58,766 nucleotides of DNA from Actinomycetota bacterium (GTDB lineage Bacteria; Actinomycetota; Actinomycetes; Streptosporangiales; Streptosporangiaceae), in assembly GCA_021324595.1 (NCBI GenBank), contig JAJPIV010000045.1:1-58766 (forward strand), given 5' to 3'. Shown here piece by piece: positions 18,429-27,948 of this stretch. The notes below the pieces were generated by a model. That model had not been told where the DNA came from and searched no databases. It was given only the letters and a program-made list of their open reading frames with translations. Made by a program: the position numbers and the translations under genes. Numbering within the stretch: position 1 is the first letter of the stretch; each line of letters begins with the position of its first letter.

Positions 18429-20225
18429 ATGACCGACGCACCTGCCACTGCTGCCTTCCGGGCGGCCAGGGACCTGCTGCTGCACCACCGCGAGGACTAC
18501 GACGCGGCGGTCGGCGCGTTCACCTGGCCGGCGCTTGATGAGTTCAACTGGGCGCTCGACTGGTTCGACGTGATCGCGGCCGAGCACCCCCACCGCGAGG
18601 CGCTGCGCATCGTCGCCGACGGCGACGCCGCGGCGGCCCTCACCTACGGCGAGCTGTCCGCCCGCTCGGACCAGGTGGCGAACTGGCTCCGCGGGCTGGG
18701 CGCCGCCCGCGGCGACCGCCTGCTGCTCATGCTCGGCAACATCGCGCCGCTGTGGGAGGTGATCCTCGCGGCGATCAAGCTCGGCGTGGTGATCATCCCG
18801 GCGACGACGCTGCTGGGGCCCGAGGACCTGGCCGACCGGATCGGGCGCGGGGACGTGCGGCACGTGATCACCGAGGCCGGCCAGGCCGCCAAGTTCGACG
18901 GCCTGCCCGGCGCGTGGACGAGGATCGCCGTGACGCCGGGCGGCCGGGGCGACGGCGCCCCGGAGGGCTGGCACTCCTACGCGCAGTCGCGGTCCGCGCC
19001 CGCCAGGTTCGCGCCCGACGAGCCGACCAGGGCCGGCGACCCGCTGCTGCTGTACTTCACCTCGGGCACGACCGCGCGCCCCAAGCTGGTCGAGCACACC
19101 CACGCCTCCTACCCGGTCGGGCACCTGTCGACGATGTACTGGATCGGGCTGCGGCCCGGCGACGTGCACCTGAACATTTCCTCGCCGGGCTGGGCCAAGC
19201 ACGCGTGGAGCAACGTGTTCGCCCCGTGGAACGCCGGCGCGACCGCGCTGATCCTCGGTTACGACCGGTTCTCGGCGGACCAGCTGCTGCGCGCGCTCGG
19301 CGAGTGCGCGGTCACCACGTTCTGCGCGCCGCCCACGGTGTGGCGGATGCTCATCCAGGCAGACCTGGCCGCCGCCGACGTCCGGGCGCTCCGCGAGTGC
19401 GTGGCGGCCGGGGAGCCGCTCAACCCCGAGGTGATCGAGCAGGTCCGGCGGGCCTGGCGGATCACCGTCCGGGACGGCTACGGCCAGACCGAGACGACCG
19501 CCCAGGTCGGCAACTCCCCCGGGCAGCCGGTCAAGCCGGGCTCGATGGGCCGGCCGCTCCCCGGCTACCCGGTCGTGCTCGTCGACCCGGTGACCGGGCA
19601 GCCGGCCGCGGAGGGGGAGATCTGCCTGGACCTGTCCCGCCGCCCGCTGGGCCTGATGACCGGCTACCGGGGTGACCCGGAGCGCGACGCGGAGGCGATG
19701 GCAGGCGGCTACTACCACACCGGCGACGTGGCGACCAGGGACGACGAGGGGTACCTCACCTACGTCGGCCGGACCGACGACGTGTTCAAGGCGTCGGACT
19801 ACCGGATCTCCCCGTTCGAGCTGGAGAGCGTGCTGATCGAGCACGAGGCGGTCGCCGAGGCCGCCGTGGTGCCCTCCCCGGACCCGCTGCGGCTGGCGGT
19901 GCCGAAGGCCTACGTGACGCTGGCGGCCGGCGCGGAGCCGACCGCGCAGACCGCCCGGTCGATCCTCGCCTACGCGCGCGGGCGGCTCGCCCCGTACCAG
20001 CGGGTGCGGCGGCTGGAGTTCGCCGATCTGCCGAAGACGATCTCCGGCAAGATCCGCCGGGTCGAGCTCCGGGCGGCCGAGCTCGAGCGGTACGGCGCCG
20101 CGGCGGGCGGCGCCGCGGCGGGCGGCACCGCGGCGGGCGGCACCGCGGCGGCCGGCAGCCCGGCGGGCGGGCGGCGGGGCGTCACCGAGTTCTGGGAGGA
20201 GGACTTCCCCGACCTGAAGGGCTGA
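18429..20225 (+). CDS. AMP-dependent acyl-CoA synthetase/ligase
   Basis: The enzyme activates a carboxylic acid to an acyl-adenylate and then the CoA thioester. It has 598 residues. The phosphate loop is YFTSGTTARPKLVEH (about residues 207-221), followed by GYGQTETTAQ, YYHTGDVATRDDEGYLTYVGRTDD (split: YYHTGDVATRDDEG, YLTYVGRTDD), and the C-terminal catalytic lysine in KTISGKIRRVEL (about 540). The sequence is closest in style to medium-chain or acetyl-CoA-synthetase-like enzymes. A repetitive Ala/Gly/Thr linker precedes a conserved acidic end, EFWEEDFPDLKG. The substrate acid is not predictable. It is divergent from dinG and convergent with the ABC permease gene. Confidence 0.9.
   Translation: MTDAPATAAFRAARDLLLHHREDYDAAVGAFTWPALDEFNWALDWFDVIAAEHPHREALRIVADGDAAAALTYGELSARSDQVANWLRGLGAARGDRLLLMLGNIAPLWEVILAAIKLGVVIIPATTLLGPEDLADRIGRGDVRHVITEAGQAAKFDGLPGAWTRIAVTPGGRGDGAPEGWHSYAQSRSAPARFAPDEPTRAGDPLLLYFTSGTTARPKLVEHTHASYPVGHLSTMYWIGLRPGDVHLNISSPGWAKHAWSNVFAPWNAGATALILGYDRFSADQLLRALGECAVTTFCAPPTVWRMLIQADLAAADVRALRECVAAGEPLNPEVIEQVRRAWRITVRDGYGQTETTAQVGNSPGQPVKPGSMGRPLPGYPVVLVDPVTGQPAAEGEICLDLSRRPLGLMTGYRGDPERDAEAMAGGYYHTGDVATRDDEGYLTYVGRTDDVFKASDYRISPFELESVLIEHEAVAEAAVVPSPDPLRLAVPKAYVTLAAGAEPTAQTARSILAYARGRLAPYQRVRRLEFADLPKTISGKIRRVELRAAELERYGAAAGGAAAGGTAAGGTAAAGSPAGGRRGVTEFWEEDFPDLKG
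20095..20155 (+). repeat. 15-bp in-frame tandem repeat in acyl-CoA synthetase C-terminus
   Basis: About four degenerate copies of a 15-bp unit (GGCACCGCGGCGGGC type) encode AAGGT/AAGGA units in the linker between the ligase domain and its last 20 residues. Confidence 0.7.
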
Positions 20226-20255
20226 CTGGCGGCGGGGCCGCGCGACACGGGCGGC

Positions 20256-21116
20256 TCAGCAGGTGACGTCCGCGCGGCGGATTCGGACCAGGGCGGCCCC
20301 GGCGAAGATGACCGCGTAGGCGGCGAACGAGGCCAGCCCGTGCAGGATCTGCGGCCACGCGATCGGCGTCCGCAGCAGCGCGTCGAAGGAGAACCAGAAA
20401 TGGGTCGGCAGGTACGGGTGAATCGCGCCGACCTGGGAGATCGCGTCGAGGATCTCGCTGATGATCACGACCACGAGGGTCGCGGCCATCACCGCGATCG
20501 GATGCTGGGTGAACGTGGACAGCGCCAGCCCGATCGCTCCCAGCGAGGCCAGGCCCGCGGCCACGTAGCCGACGATCAGCGCTAGCCTGCCCAGCCCGTC
20601 CGCGAGCGGCACGGTGTCCCCGGACAGCAGCGTCACCCTGCCGACCGGGAACAAGATCACGCCCATCAGCAGCCCCATCCCGGCGACGATCAGGCAGGCG
20701 GCGAGGCTGAACGTGACGATCGTCGCGTACTTGGTCGCCACCAGCCGCAGCCGCCCGGCGGGGACGGTGAGCATGGTCCGCAGCGTCCCCATCCCGGCCT
20801 CGCCGGCGACGCTGTCGCCGCTGACCACCGCCACGGCCAGCGGCAGCAGCACGGTCAGCAGCGCGTAGATGGCCAGCAGCGACAGGAACACGCCGTTCTC
20901 CGCCACCTGCCCGATGAACTCCCCGGCACCGGACGGCCCGCCGGCTCCCGGCTCGGGAGTGTTGACCTTCAGCACGATCCCGAAGAAGACCGGCGCCCCG
21001 GCGAGCGCCGCGAGCATCAGCAGGTTGCGCGGCCGGCCGAACGCGATCCTCAGCTCGGACCGGTAGTAGCGGGGCCACCGGGCCAGCCCGGCCGCGGCGC
21101 GCCTAGCCGGTGACAT
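20256..21116 (-). CDS. ABC-2 type transporter permease
   Basis: This 286-residue integral membrane protein has about six hydrophobic segments and a large first extracytoplasmic loop (about residues 50-72). The segment SGDSVAGEAGMGTLRTMLTVP is the cytosolic coupling region seen in ABC-2 permeases (split: SGDSVAGEAGMG, TLRTMLTVP). Its start overlaps the end of the ATPase gene by 14 bp, so the two are translated together as one exporter. The transported substrate is unknown; the coupled secreted LolA-like protein suggests work at the envelope. Confidence 0.88.
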   Translation of the reverse strand: MSPARRAAAGLARWPRYYRSELRIAFGRPRNLLMLAALAGAPVFFGIVLKVNTPEPGAGGPSGAGEFIGQVAENGVFLSLLAIYALLTVLLPLAVAVVSGDSVAGEAGMGTLRTMLTVPAGRLRLVATKYATIVTFSLAACLIVAGMGLLMGVILFPVGRVTLLSGDTVPLADGLGRLALIVGYVAAGLASLGAIGLALSTFTQHPIAVMAATLVVVIISEILDAISQVGAIHPYLPTHFWFSFDALLRTPIAWPQILHGLASFAAYAVIFAGAALVRIRRADVTC

Positions 21117-22095
21117 CGAAGCCCTCGCCGGTCAGCTCCACGAACAGGTCCTCCAGGCTGGGCCGGATCGTCTCCAGCCCGGAGACCGGCACCCCGGACC
21201 GGACCAGCTCGGCGTTGACATGCTCGGGCGCCTGCCCGCCGAGCCGGGCGGTGACCCGGGTGCCGTCGGCGTCGATGTCGGCCAGGCCGAGCCGGGCGAG
21301 CACGCCGGCGGCGGCCGCCGGCTGCGCAGTGCGGATGCCGATCCGCGGCTCGCCGCGGGAGCGCAGCAGCGCGAGCGTGCCCTGGAACGCCAGCCGGCCC
21401 TGGCTCATCACCCCGACGTGGGTGCAGATCTGCTCGACCTCGGCGAGCAGGTGCGAGGAGACGAACACCGTGGTGCCGTCCGCTGCGATGTGCCGGATCA
21501 GCGCGCGGATCTCACGGGTGCCCTGCGGGTCGAGGCCGTTGGTCGGCTCGTCGAGCACCATCAGCTCCCGCGGGCGCAGCAGCGCGGCCGCGATCCCCAG
21601 CCGCTGCTTCATGCCGAGCGAGTAGGCGCGGTACCGCTTGTCCGCCGCGGCGAGCAGGCCGACCTGGTCGAGCGCGTGGTCGATCCGCGACCGCGCCGTC
21701 CGCGGGTCGGCGCTCCGGTCGGCCGCGTCGAGCCTGGCCAGGTTCTGCCACCCGGACAGGAACGGGTAGTACGCCGGCCCCTCCACGAGCGCGCCGACCT
21801 TCGGCAGAACCGGGTCGAGCCCGTCGCGCAGGTCGGCGCCGAGCAGCCGCAGGCTCCCCTCGGTCGGGTGGACGAGGCCGAGCAGCATCCGGATCGTGGT
21901 GGTCTTGCCCGACCCGTTCGGCCCGAGGAACCCGTAGACGCTGCCGCGCGGCACCGCGAGGCCGATGTGATCCACCGCGAGCTGCCCGCCGCGGAACCGC
22001 TTCGTCAGGCCCTCGGTCGAGATCGCGTGCTCGCCGGCCGCCGCCTCATCCGCTGGCGGCGCGTCGCCGGCGGCGGCGCGGGCCGCGACCGTCAC
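21103..22095 (-). CDS. ABC transporter ATP-binding protein
   Basis: This 330-residue ATPase of the DrrA/CcmA-like type starts at GTG 22095, whose GTGA overlaps the stop of the upstream secreted-protein gene. Walker A is GFLGPNGSGKTTTIRM, the Q-loop region is VGALVEGPAYYPFLSG, the ABC signature is AYSLGMKQRLGIA, and Walker B is LMVLDEPTNGLDPQGT. The C-terminal 85 residues are the accessory domain often seen in drug or lipid exporters, ending PSLEDLFVELTGEGFDVTG. It forms one exporter with the permease downstream. Confidence 0.93.
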   Translation of the reverse strand: MTVAARAAAGDAPPADEAAAGEHAISTEGLTKRFRGGQLAVDHIGLAVPRGSVYGFLGPNGSGKTTTIRMLLGLVHPTEGSLRLLGADLRDGLDPVLPKVGALVEGPAYYPFLSGWQNLARLDAADRSADPRTARSRIDHALDQVGLLAAADKRYRAYSLGMKQRLGIAAALLRPRELMVLDEPTNGLDPQGTREIRALIRHIAADGTTVFVSSHLLAEVEQICTHVGVMSQGRLAFQGTLALLRSRGEPRIGIRTAQPAAAAGVLARLGLADIDADGTRVTARLGGQAPEHVNAELVRSGVPVSGLETIRPSLEDLFVELTGEGFDVTG

Positions 22096-23357
22096 GGCGA
22101 CGCGGCGGCGTCGGCGTAGAGGACCCGCGGCGTGACCGCGCCGATGAGGATCTCGCCCTTGCTGGTGACCAGGACGTTGACCAGCGCGGTGTGCAGCAGC
22201 CGGCCGCTCCCCCAGCGGCCGTGCTCGGCGGTGGCGACCGCGAGCAGGGCCGGGAGCAGGGCCGACAGCGATCGCGGCGCGTGCGCGACCGGGATCTCGG
22301 CCACGGTCAGCCAGCCGCTTCCCAGCACGCGGGCGCCGGCCCGCACCGCCCCGGGCGCGCCCTTGGGCAGGGGAGCGGGCACTGGCACCGGTCCCGCGCC
22401 GGGGAGCCCGGGCACCGCCGGCGCTGGCACGCGGACGGTCCTGACGTGCGCGCCGGGCGGCGGGGTGAACGTGTAGTTCGCCGGATCCGGCCTGCCGAGC
22501 GCGAGCGAGGTGAACCCGGCCTGGAACGCCGGGCCCGCCATCCCCCGCGCGAACACCTGGACCTGCAGCGGCCAGTACCGCGCCGCGTCGACCGCCACGT
22601 CGATCCGCGCGACCAGCGACTGCGCCGTGCGCGGCGTCACCTGCAGCACGTACGCGGCGCGGCCGGCCACGGTGGTCGTGCCGGAGACGGTCACCCGCGT
22701 GGCCGGCCCGGCGAGCGCGAGCAGCCGCCCGGCTCCGGCGGGCGTCAGCGGCAGCGGCACCATCCCGGCTCCGGGCGGCAGCGGGAGCGCGCCGGGCGGC
22801 GTCCGGACGGCCCCCCGGCGCGGCCCGCGGAACGCCGGGAGGAGCCTGGCGAGGCGGAGCCCGTGCCCCCGCAGCCTCAGCCGGGCCCGGGGCGCCACGA
22901 CGGCCCGCCGCAGCGCGGACGGCGCCGGCAGGATCAGCCGCGTGGCCTGCTGGCCGTGGCTGCTCCACAGCCAGGCCTGGTCCCCGTTCACCCTCAGGTC
23001 GGTCTCCCCGAACGGCACCGGGACCGCGATCCGCAGGTGCCGCGGGCCGCCGTACCAGATCTGGACGGTGCGGGTGCCCGACAGCAGCGAGAGCGCGGAC
23101 GCGGCGCCGGCGGGAGCGCCGGGGATGCCGGACAGCGCGGGCAGGCCGAGGCTGGCCGTCTGGGAGATCACCGCGGTCATCGCCGCAGGCGGCCGCGCGC
23201 GCGCCATCGCGGCCAGCAGCTGGGCCGGCGTCCGCCTCGGCAGGGCCGGCGGGGAGGCGGCGCTCGCGATCATCGCGCCGGTGAGCGCGCCCGCAGCGGC
23301 CAGCGCGGCGCCCGCCGCCACGGCCGCGCGGAGCATCATCCGCCGATTCTGGCCCAT
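22092..23357 (-). CDS. secreted LolA/LppX-like outer-membrane-lipoprotein-carrier-type protein
   Basis: The product has 421 residues from ATG 23357, chosen because GGGAGG lies 6-12 bases upstream; the longer frame to 23402 would overlap the preceding gene. Basic QNRR plus a hydrophobic Ala-rich stretch and an ASA-AS site give an N-terminal signal peptide. The body is beta-rich (TRTVQIWYGGPRHLRIAVP, DLRVNGDQAWLWSS, YVLQVTPRTAQSLVARIDVAVD), as in LolA-like proteins that carry lipids or sense them. A Pro/Gly/Ala-rich linker near residues 275-310 precedes a last beta-rich region. The 4-bp overlap with the ABC ATPase gene implies a functional link, perhaps a periplasm-side partner of that exporter. 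That role is inference. Confidence 0.72.
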   Translation of the reverse strand: MGQNRRMMLRAAVAAGAALAAAGALTGAMIASAASPPALPRRTPAQLLAAMARARPPAAMTAVISQTASLGLPALSGIPGAPAGAASALSLLSGTRTVQIWYGGPRHLRIAVPVPFGETDLRVNGDQAWLWSSHGQQATRLILPAPSALRRAVVAPRARLRLRGHGLRLARLLPAFRGPRRGAVRTPPGALPLPPGAGMVPLPLTPAGAGRLLALAGPATRVTVSGTTTVAGRAAYVLQVTPRTAQSLVARIDVAVDAARYWPLQVQVFARGMAGPAFQAGFTSLALGRPDPANYTFTPPPGAHVRTVRVPAPAVPGLPGAGPVPVPAPLPKGAPGAVRAGARVLGSGWLTVAEIPVAHAPRSLSALLPALLAVATAEHGRWGSGRLLHTALVNVLVTSKGEILIGAVTPRVLYADAAASP

Positions 23358-23380
23358 CGAGCGCCTCCCGGGGAGGATCG

Positions 23381-25192
23381 TCACAGCACGATCGGCGGCC
23401 ACAGGTTATGGCCGGCGGCGATGGGGTCACCCGGCCACTCGTGCATCGCGGCCAGGTTATCCCTCGCCGGGTGGGCGTGAGCGGCCGGCCCCTCGGCGAA
23501 GGCGCGCAGCACGTTCGCGGTCACCCTCCTGGTGAAACGCCCCGGATGCGGGCCAAGTTCCGACCCGTACACGGGGGCGAGCGACTGGACCCAGCGCATC
23601 GTCCCGGTGTTGAACACCCCGGCCCCGCCGGGGTGGGTGTAGTACGCCGAGTCCGAGTAGCTGTGCACGCCGCGGCAGGTCAGCGGGGAGTGGGAGACGA
23701 TCTCGATCGGGCGCTCGACCGGGTAGACCGGGTTGACCCGGTCGTACTCGTCGCCGACCAGGCCGCGGAACCTGGTCCCCTTGCGCACGCCGGTGCCGGC
23801 GAACATCCAGGCGTCCGGCACCGCCACCACGTAGTCCGCCGTGGTCGGGTTGGACTCGTACAGCGTCCCGGTCAGCGACGACTCCGGGTCCGGGTGGGGC
23901 GGGTCGCGCCAGTCGCTGGTCACCAGCGCGTTGTCCCTGCCGTACATCGGGTCGAGCGTGTAGCTGGTCTTGTAGCAGATGACCAGCCGGTTGGCGCCGA
24001 GCCTGGTCGGGGCGAGCCTGGTCCGCCGGAACATGGCGTTGGCGCCGAAGAAGGCGACGTTGACCCCGGCGTCGCGCGCCGCGGTCACGTGGGCGCGCTC
24101 GGGCGGCGTCCAGTACTCGTCGTGACCCGGCGAGATCAGCGCCCGCGCCCCGTCGAGCAGGCGGGGGTCGGCGTCGATGTCCATGCCGGTGACGTAGGCG
24201 ACATCCAGCCCGAGCCGCTCGACCAGGTTGACGAGCTTGCGCTCGAACACGAGGAACTGCTCGGCGCCCTTGCCCGCGTAGGGCCGGTCGAGGCTGACCG
24301 CGTAGGACCGGTCGCCGTACCCGCCCGGCCCCTGGTACAGGTCGTAGCCGCCCCAGAGGTTGTAGGCCTGCCAGGTCTCGACCGCGTTCTTGAACACGAT
24401 CTTGCCCGCCGTGGTCGCCGACCGGATGGTGAGCGGCACGTAGCGCTGGGCGCCGTTGTCGCCGTCGAGCCGCAGCAGGTAGCAGCCAGGGGGCCAGTCC
24501 GCGGTCGGCAGCTCCAGGGAGCGGTGCCAGTCGCAGCTCACGGTCCGGGTCGCCCTGGTGAACGTGGGCGGCGCCTGGCGCCGGCCCCGCACCGGCCCGG
24601 AGCTCCAGACCCTGCGGGCCAGGTCGCCCGCGTACCAGCCCATCCGGAACGCGACGACCCGGAACTCGCGGGCCGTGGTCGAGACGTACAGGCCGACCGG
24701 CTCGCCGGGCAGCGCGCTTGCCCGGTCAGTGAAGCCCTCGATCGCATCGGGCGGCCCGGTCCTGCGCAGCCACCAGTGCCTCTCGCCGGGCAGCGCGTTC
24801 TCCGCCCGGATCGGCGAGCCGGCCGGCCGGCGCGAGGACCCGGCGCCCCTGCCGCCGCCCGCCGTGCCCTGCCCGCCCGAGCCGAACAGGTTGCCGCAGC
24901 CGCCGATCCCGCCCGCGACCGCCCCGGCGGCGAATCCGGCGGCCACGACGGCGCCCGCCCCGGCGGCGCGGCGCAGGAACTGCCGCCGGGAGCGCCCCGC
25001 CCGCGGAGGCCCGGGCTCGGCCCCGGGACCGCGGGAGCGGCCCGGCAGCGGCCTCCCCGGCCCGGCCCGCGGCGCCTCGCCGGCAGGCCCCGGCGGCCCG
25101 CCCCAGGCGGCCGGGCCGGGGTTTTCCGGCCCGGCCCACGGCTGACCCCACGGCCCCCCGCGCGGATCCCGGCGCGACCAGCTCTCCGACAT
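23381..25192 (-). CDS. Tat-exported N,N-dimethylformamidase beta-subunit-like protein
   Basis: The product is 603 residues. A long Pro/Gly-rich cytosolic N-terminus (1-70) leads to a twin-arginine signal, SRRQFLRRAAGAGAVVAAG, followed by a lipobox-like GGIGGCG, so it may be a Tat-exported lipoprotein. The mature part matches the C-terminal domain of the large DMFase subunit: PVGLYVSTTAREFRVVAFRM, FKNAVETWQAYNLWGGYDLY, DVAYVTGMDIDADPRLL and SPGHDEYWTPPERAHV. These regions contribute the metal site in characterised DMFases; whether the amide hydrolase activity is kept is not known. The end, PAHAHPARDNLAAMHEWPGDP, lies 23 bp before the LolA-like start, suggesting one transcript. Confidence 0.8.
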   Translation of the reverse strand: MSESWSRRDPRGGPWGQPWAGPENPGPAAWGGPPGPAGEAPRAGPGRPLPGRSRGPGAEPGPPRAGRSRRQFLRRAAGAGAVVAAGFAAGAVAGGIGGCGNLFGSGGQGTAGGGRGAGSSRRPAGSPIRAENALPGERHWWLRRTGPPDAIEGFTDRASALPGEPVGLYVSTTAREFRVVAFRMGWYAGDLARRVWSSGPVRGRRQAPPTFTRATRTVSCDWHRSLELPTADWPPGCYLLRLDGDNGAQRYVPLTIRSATTAGKIVFKNAVETWQAYNLWGGYDLYQGPGGYGDRSYAVSLDRPYAGKGAEQFLVFERKLVNLVERLGLDVAYVTGMDIDADPRLLDGARALISPGHDEYWTPPERAHVTAARDAGVNVAFFGANAMFRRTRLAPTRLGANRLVICYKTSYTLDPMYGRDNALVTSDWRDPPHPDPESSLTGTLYESNPTTADYVVAVPDAWMFAGTGVRKGTRFRGLVGDEYDRVNPVYPVERPIEIVSHSPLTCRGVHSYSDSAYYTHPGGAGVFNTGTMRWVQSLAPVYGSELGPHPGRFTRRVTANVLRAFAEGPAAHAHPARDNLAAMHEWPGDPIAAGHNLWPPIVL

Positions 25193-25266
25193 GGATCCTA
25201 GGATGACGCAGCGTGAGCCGCCGGGCGACCAGTCCGGGCGATGCGCCCTCGCCGCCCGGCGAGCGC

Positions 25267-26274
25267 TCAGCGCCCCCCGAAGGGCACCAGCGCGGCCACC
25301 GCCACCACCGCGAACAGCAGGGCCAGGTAGGCGATCGACTGGTGGAACAGCCGCATCGCGCAGGCCGGGGCCGCCGGCCGGCCGGCCGTGCCCGCCTGCC
25401 CGCCGGGCCCGGCCGTGCCCGCGCTCACCTGCCGCGCGAGCCGGTGCGCCCGCAGCAGGAACCAGCCGCCGAGCGCGGCCGCGGCGGTCCCGTAGAGCCA
25501 GCCGGCCCACCACGACAGCAGCAGCGAGTCCGCGACCATCAGCCAGCTGTAGACCACGATCTTGCGCGCCACCACCGCCGGCGCGGCGACGACCGGGAGC
25601 ATCGGCACGCGGGCGGCGGCGTAGTCGTCCCGGAACTTGATCGCCAGCGCCCAGAAGTGCGGCGGCGTCCAGAAGAACACCACGCCGAACAGCACGATCG
25701 CGGGCGCGGCGATGGTCCTCGTCACGGCCGCCCAGCCGACCAGCACCGGCAGGCAGCCGGCCGCCCCGCCGATCACGATGTTCGCCGTGCTCCGGCGCTT
25801 CAGCCACAGCGTGTAGACGCCGACGTAGAAGGCGATCGCCGCGTCGGCCAGCACGGCGGCCAGCCAGTTCGCGCCGAGCCCGAGCAGCGCGTTCGCGCCG
25901 GCCGCGAGCAGGGCCGCGAAGGCCACGGCCTCCGCGGGCCGCAGCGCGGCGGCCCGGCCGCCGACCGCCACCAGCGGGCGGCGCCTCGTCCGGCGCATGA
26001 CCGCGTCGATGTCCCGGTCGATCACGCAGTTGAGCGCGTTCGCCGCGGCGGCGGCCAGCGCCCCTCCGGCGAGCGTCACCACGATCAGCGCGGCTGGCGG
26101 GACGCGGTGCGCGGCCAGGAACATGGCGGGCAGCGTGGTGACCAGCAGCAGCTCGACGATCCGCGGCTTGGTCAGCGCCAGCAGCGACCCGGCGAGGAGC
26201 CGGGCGGGGCGGCGGGCGGGCCGCCCCGGCAGGGGCAGTGGCTGCCCGGGCAGCGTCCGCGTCAGCTGGGTCAC
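25267..26274 (-). CDS. ctaB: protoheme IX farnesyltransferase (heme O synthase)
   Basis: The enzyme adds a farnesyl group to heme B, giving heme O for cytochrome oxidase. It has 335 residues from GTG 26274, with GAGAGG upstream. About nine transmembrane helices carry the UbiA-family aspartate motif [18 protein letters not shown], the second conserved loop [17 protein letters not shown], and [19 protein letters not shown], which is diagnostic for heme O synthase. The C-terminal loop has a Gly/Ala/Thr-rich insertion (about residues 278-300). No other cytochrome oxidase assembly genes (ctaA, cox) are adjacent. Confidence 0.95.
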   Translation of the reverse strand: MTQLTRTLPGQPLPLPGRPARRPARLLAGSLLALTKPRIVELLLVTTLPAMFLAAHRVPPAALIVVTLAGGALAAAAANALNCVIDRDIDAVMRRTRRRPLVAVGGRAAALRPAEAVAFAALLAAGANALLGLGANWLAAVLADAAIAFYVGVYTLWLKRRSTANIVIGGAAGCLPVLVGWAAVTRTIAAPAIVLFGVVFFWTPPHFWALAIKFRDDYAAARVPMLPVVAAPAVVARKIVVYSWLMVADSLLLSWWAGWLYGTAAAALGGWFLLRAHRLARQVSAGTAGPGGQAGTAGRPAAPACAMRLFHQSIAYLALLFAVVAVAALVPFGGR

Positions 26275-26399
26275 GTGCTGCCTCTCGCTCCCGCCCTCGT
26301 GGGCGCGCCCGGCCGGTGCCCGACCACCGGCCGCCCAGGACACGCTACCTGAGCGGCAGGCCAGCGCAGCCCGCGGCCCGGGGCGCCCGCCGGACGGGC

Positions 26400-27497
26400 T
26401 CACAGGCCGATCGAGCCGAGCGCCAGGCGGAACATGTCCTCCCACGCGGCCAGCGACCGCGTCGGGCCGTCCTCCGGGGGCTTGGCGCGGTCCAGCATGG
26501 CGTGCGCGGCCCGCACCACGTCCGCCGCCCGGGGCGAGGCGACGGCGGCGTCGCCCAGCGCGAGCTCGTGCTGCAGGTTGTCCCGGCCGTGCCCCTGGAC
26601 CTGGTCGAGCAGCAGGAGGGGACGGCCGACGACGCGCGCCTCGCCGCAGGCGCCGCCCGGGCTGGTGATCACCAGGTCGGACGCCGCCATCAGCTCGGGC
26701 ATCCGGTCGGTGAACCCGAACGCCCGCACGTTCGGGCGGCGGCGCTCCACCTCGCGCAGCCTGCGCTCCAGCCTGGCGTTGTAGCCGGCCACGGCGAGCA
26801 CGCTCAGGCCGGCCGCAGCGAGCGCGTCGGCCAGGCCGGCCAGCGGCCCGAGGCCCCGGCTCCCGCCGGCCAGCAGCACGCAGCGCTCCTGGTCGCCGAT
26901 GCCGAGCCCGGCCCGCGCGGTCCGCCTCGCCGGCGGCCGGTAGAACGCGGGCCGGACCGGCGGCGGGATGACCCGCACCCGCGCGCCCGGCTGGAATCGC
27001 CGCACGAACGGCTCGGCGGCCGCCGAGGTCACCAGGTACAGGTCCACGCGCGGCTGGATCCACAGGCGGTGCGGCAGAGCGTCGGTGCACAGCACCACGT
27101 GCGACATCGACGGGTAGCGCGGGGCGATCGCGCTGACCGCCGAGGCCCCGGCCGGGCTGACCGAGATCACCACCTCGGCCGCGTCCCGGTCGAGCAGCTC
27201 GCGCAGGCGCGGCACCAGCCGGAGCCGGAGCATGGCGTCCGCCCGGACGGCGAGCCCGTTCCCGGTCCGCAGGGCGGCGAAGTGCAGCGCGTCGTACAGC
27301 CCGGGGATCGCGAGCATCGCGCGGAACGCGGCCTCGGCCGCGGCTCCCCAGCCCTGCCCGGCCAGCCAGGCGGCATCCAGCGTGCGGGTGCGCCAGCCGA
27401 GGGCCTCCAGGGCCTGGGCGCAGGCGTGCGCGGCGGCCTGATGCCCCGTGCGGATCGATCCGGGCACAAGAAGCACCCGGCGGCCTGGCCGGCCCAA
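26400..27497 (-). CDS. MGDG-synthase-like (GT28) glycosyltransferase
   Basis: The product is 365 residues. The start is TTG at 27497, supported by a strong AGGGGGAG nine bases upstream. It opens with [20 protein letters not shown], the N-terminal Rossmann loop of the MurG/MGDG-synthase type. The C-terminal half has [40 protein letters not shown] and the donor-binding [21 protein letters not shown] membrane-associated enzyme adding a sugar from a nucleotide donor to a lipid is expected; the acceptor is unknown. It probably heads the leftward run of genes; TAGAGT about 55 bp upstream on the minus strand is a possible -10. Confidence 0.85.
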   Translation of the reverse strand: MGRPGRRVLLVPGSIRTGHQAAAHACAQALEALGWRTRTLDAAWLAGQGWGAAAEAAFRAMLAIPGLYDALHFAALRTGNGLAVRADAMLRLRLVPRLRELLDRDAAEVVISVSPAGASAVSAIAPRYPSMSHVVLCTDALPHRLWIQPRVDLYLVTSAAAEPFVRRFQPGARVRVIPPPVRPAFYRPPARRTARAGLGIGDQERCVLLAGGSRGLGPLAGLADALAAAGLSVLAVAGYNARLERRLREVERRRPNVRAFGFTDRMPELMAASDLVITSPGGACGEARVVGRPLLLLDQVQGHGRDNLQHELALGDAAVASPRAADVVRAAHAMLDRAKPPEDGPTRSLAAWEDMFRLALGSIGL

Positions 27498-27948
27498 CGG
27501 GACTCCCCCTTTGCCTGAACCGCGCCCTTCTCGCCCACGCTGCGCGATTGCACTCTAGCCGGTCGTGACCACCCATCAGCGCCAATGGCGGAACGCGAGG
27601 CACGCGGCCCGCGCGCCGGGCACGCCGCCCGCCCGGCACGCAGAGGCGATCCTCAGGCGGCGTTCAGCCGTCCTCCAGATTGGTGCGGCTTACTGGAGGC
27701 GTACGGGCCCGGGCGGATCGGACCTCGTACGCCAGGACGCTCGCGCTGGCCGGCCAAGCCGCGGGCCGGGCAGCGCGAGCACTGGCAGGCGGGTCCCCGG
27801 GGCCCGCCGCATCAGGCGAGCGCGGCCGGCGGTCACTCCGGCGCACCGGGCCGCGCCCGGCCGCACCGGGGGCTGGCCGGGCGCGGCCGTGGCGGGCTGC
27901 CGTGGCGGGCTGCCGCGGCCGGTTAGGCTGACCCTGGGGTGAGGGTGG
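27498..27948. other. 450-bp intergenic region between divergent glycosyltransferase and htrA-like genes
   Basis: No convincing gene is seen. It holds two stem-loops that share their middle bases: CCTCCAG (27672-27678) with CTGGAGG (27693-27699), and GGCGTACG (27698-27705) with CGTACGCC (27726-27733). Because they overlap by two bases, only one can form fully at a time. A tandem CCGTGGCGGGCTG occurs near 27890-27915. TAGGCT at 27924-27929 is a possible -10 for the protease gene. The left end holds the glycosyltransferase promoter and ribosome site. Confidence 0.5.

Noticed and set aside
16183-18432. 749-codon plus-strand frame opposite dinG
   Set aside because: No domain is recognisable, and dinG motifs on the minus strand are complete.
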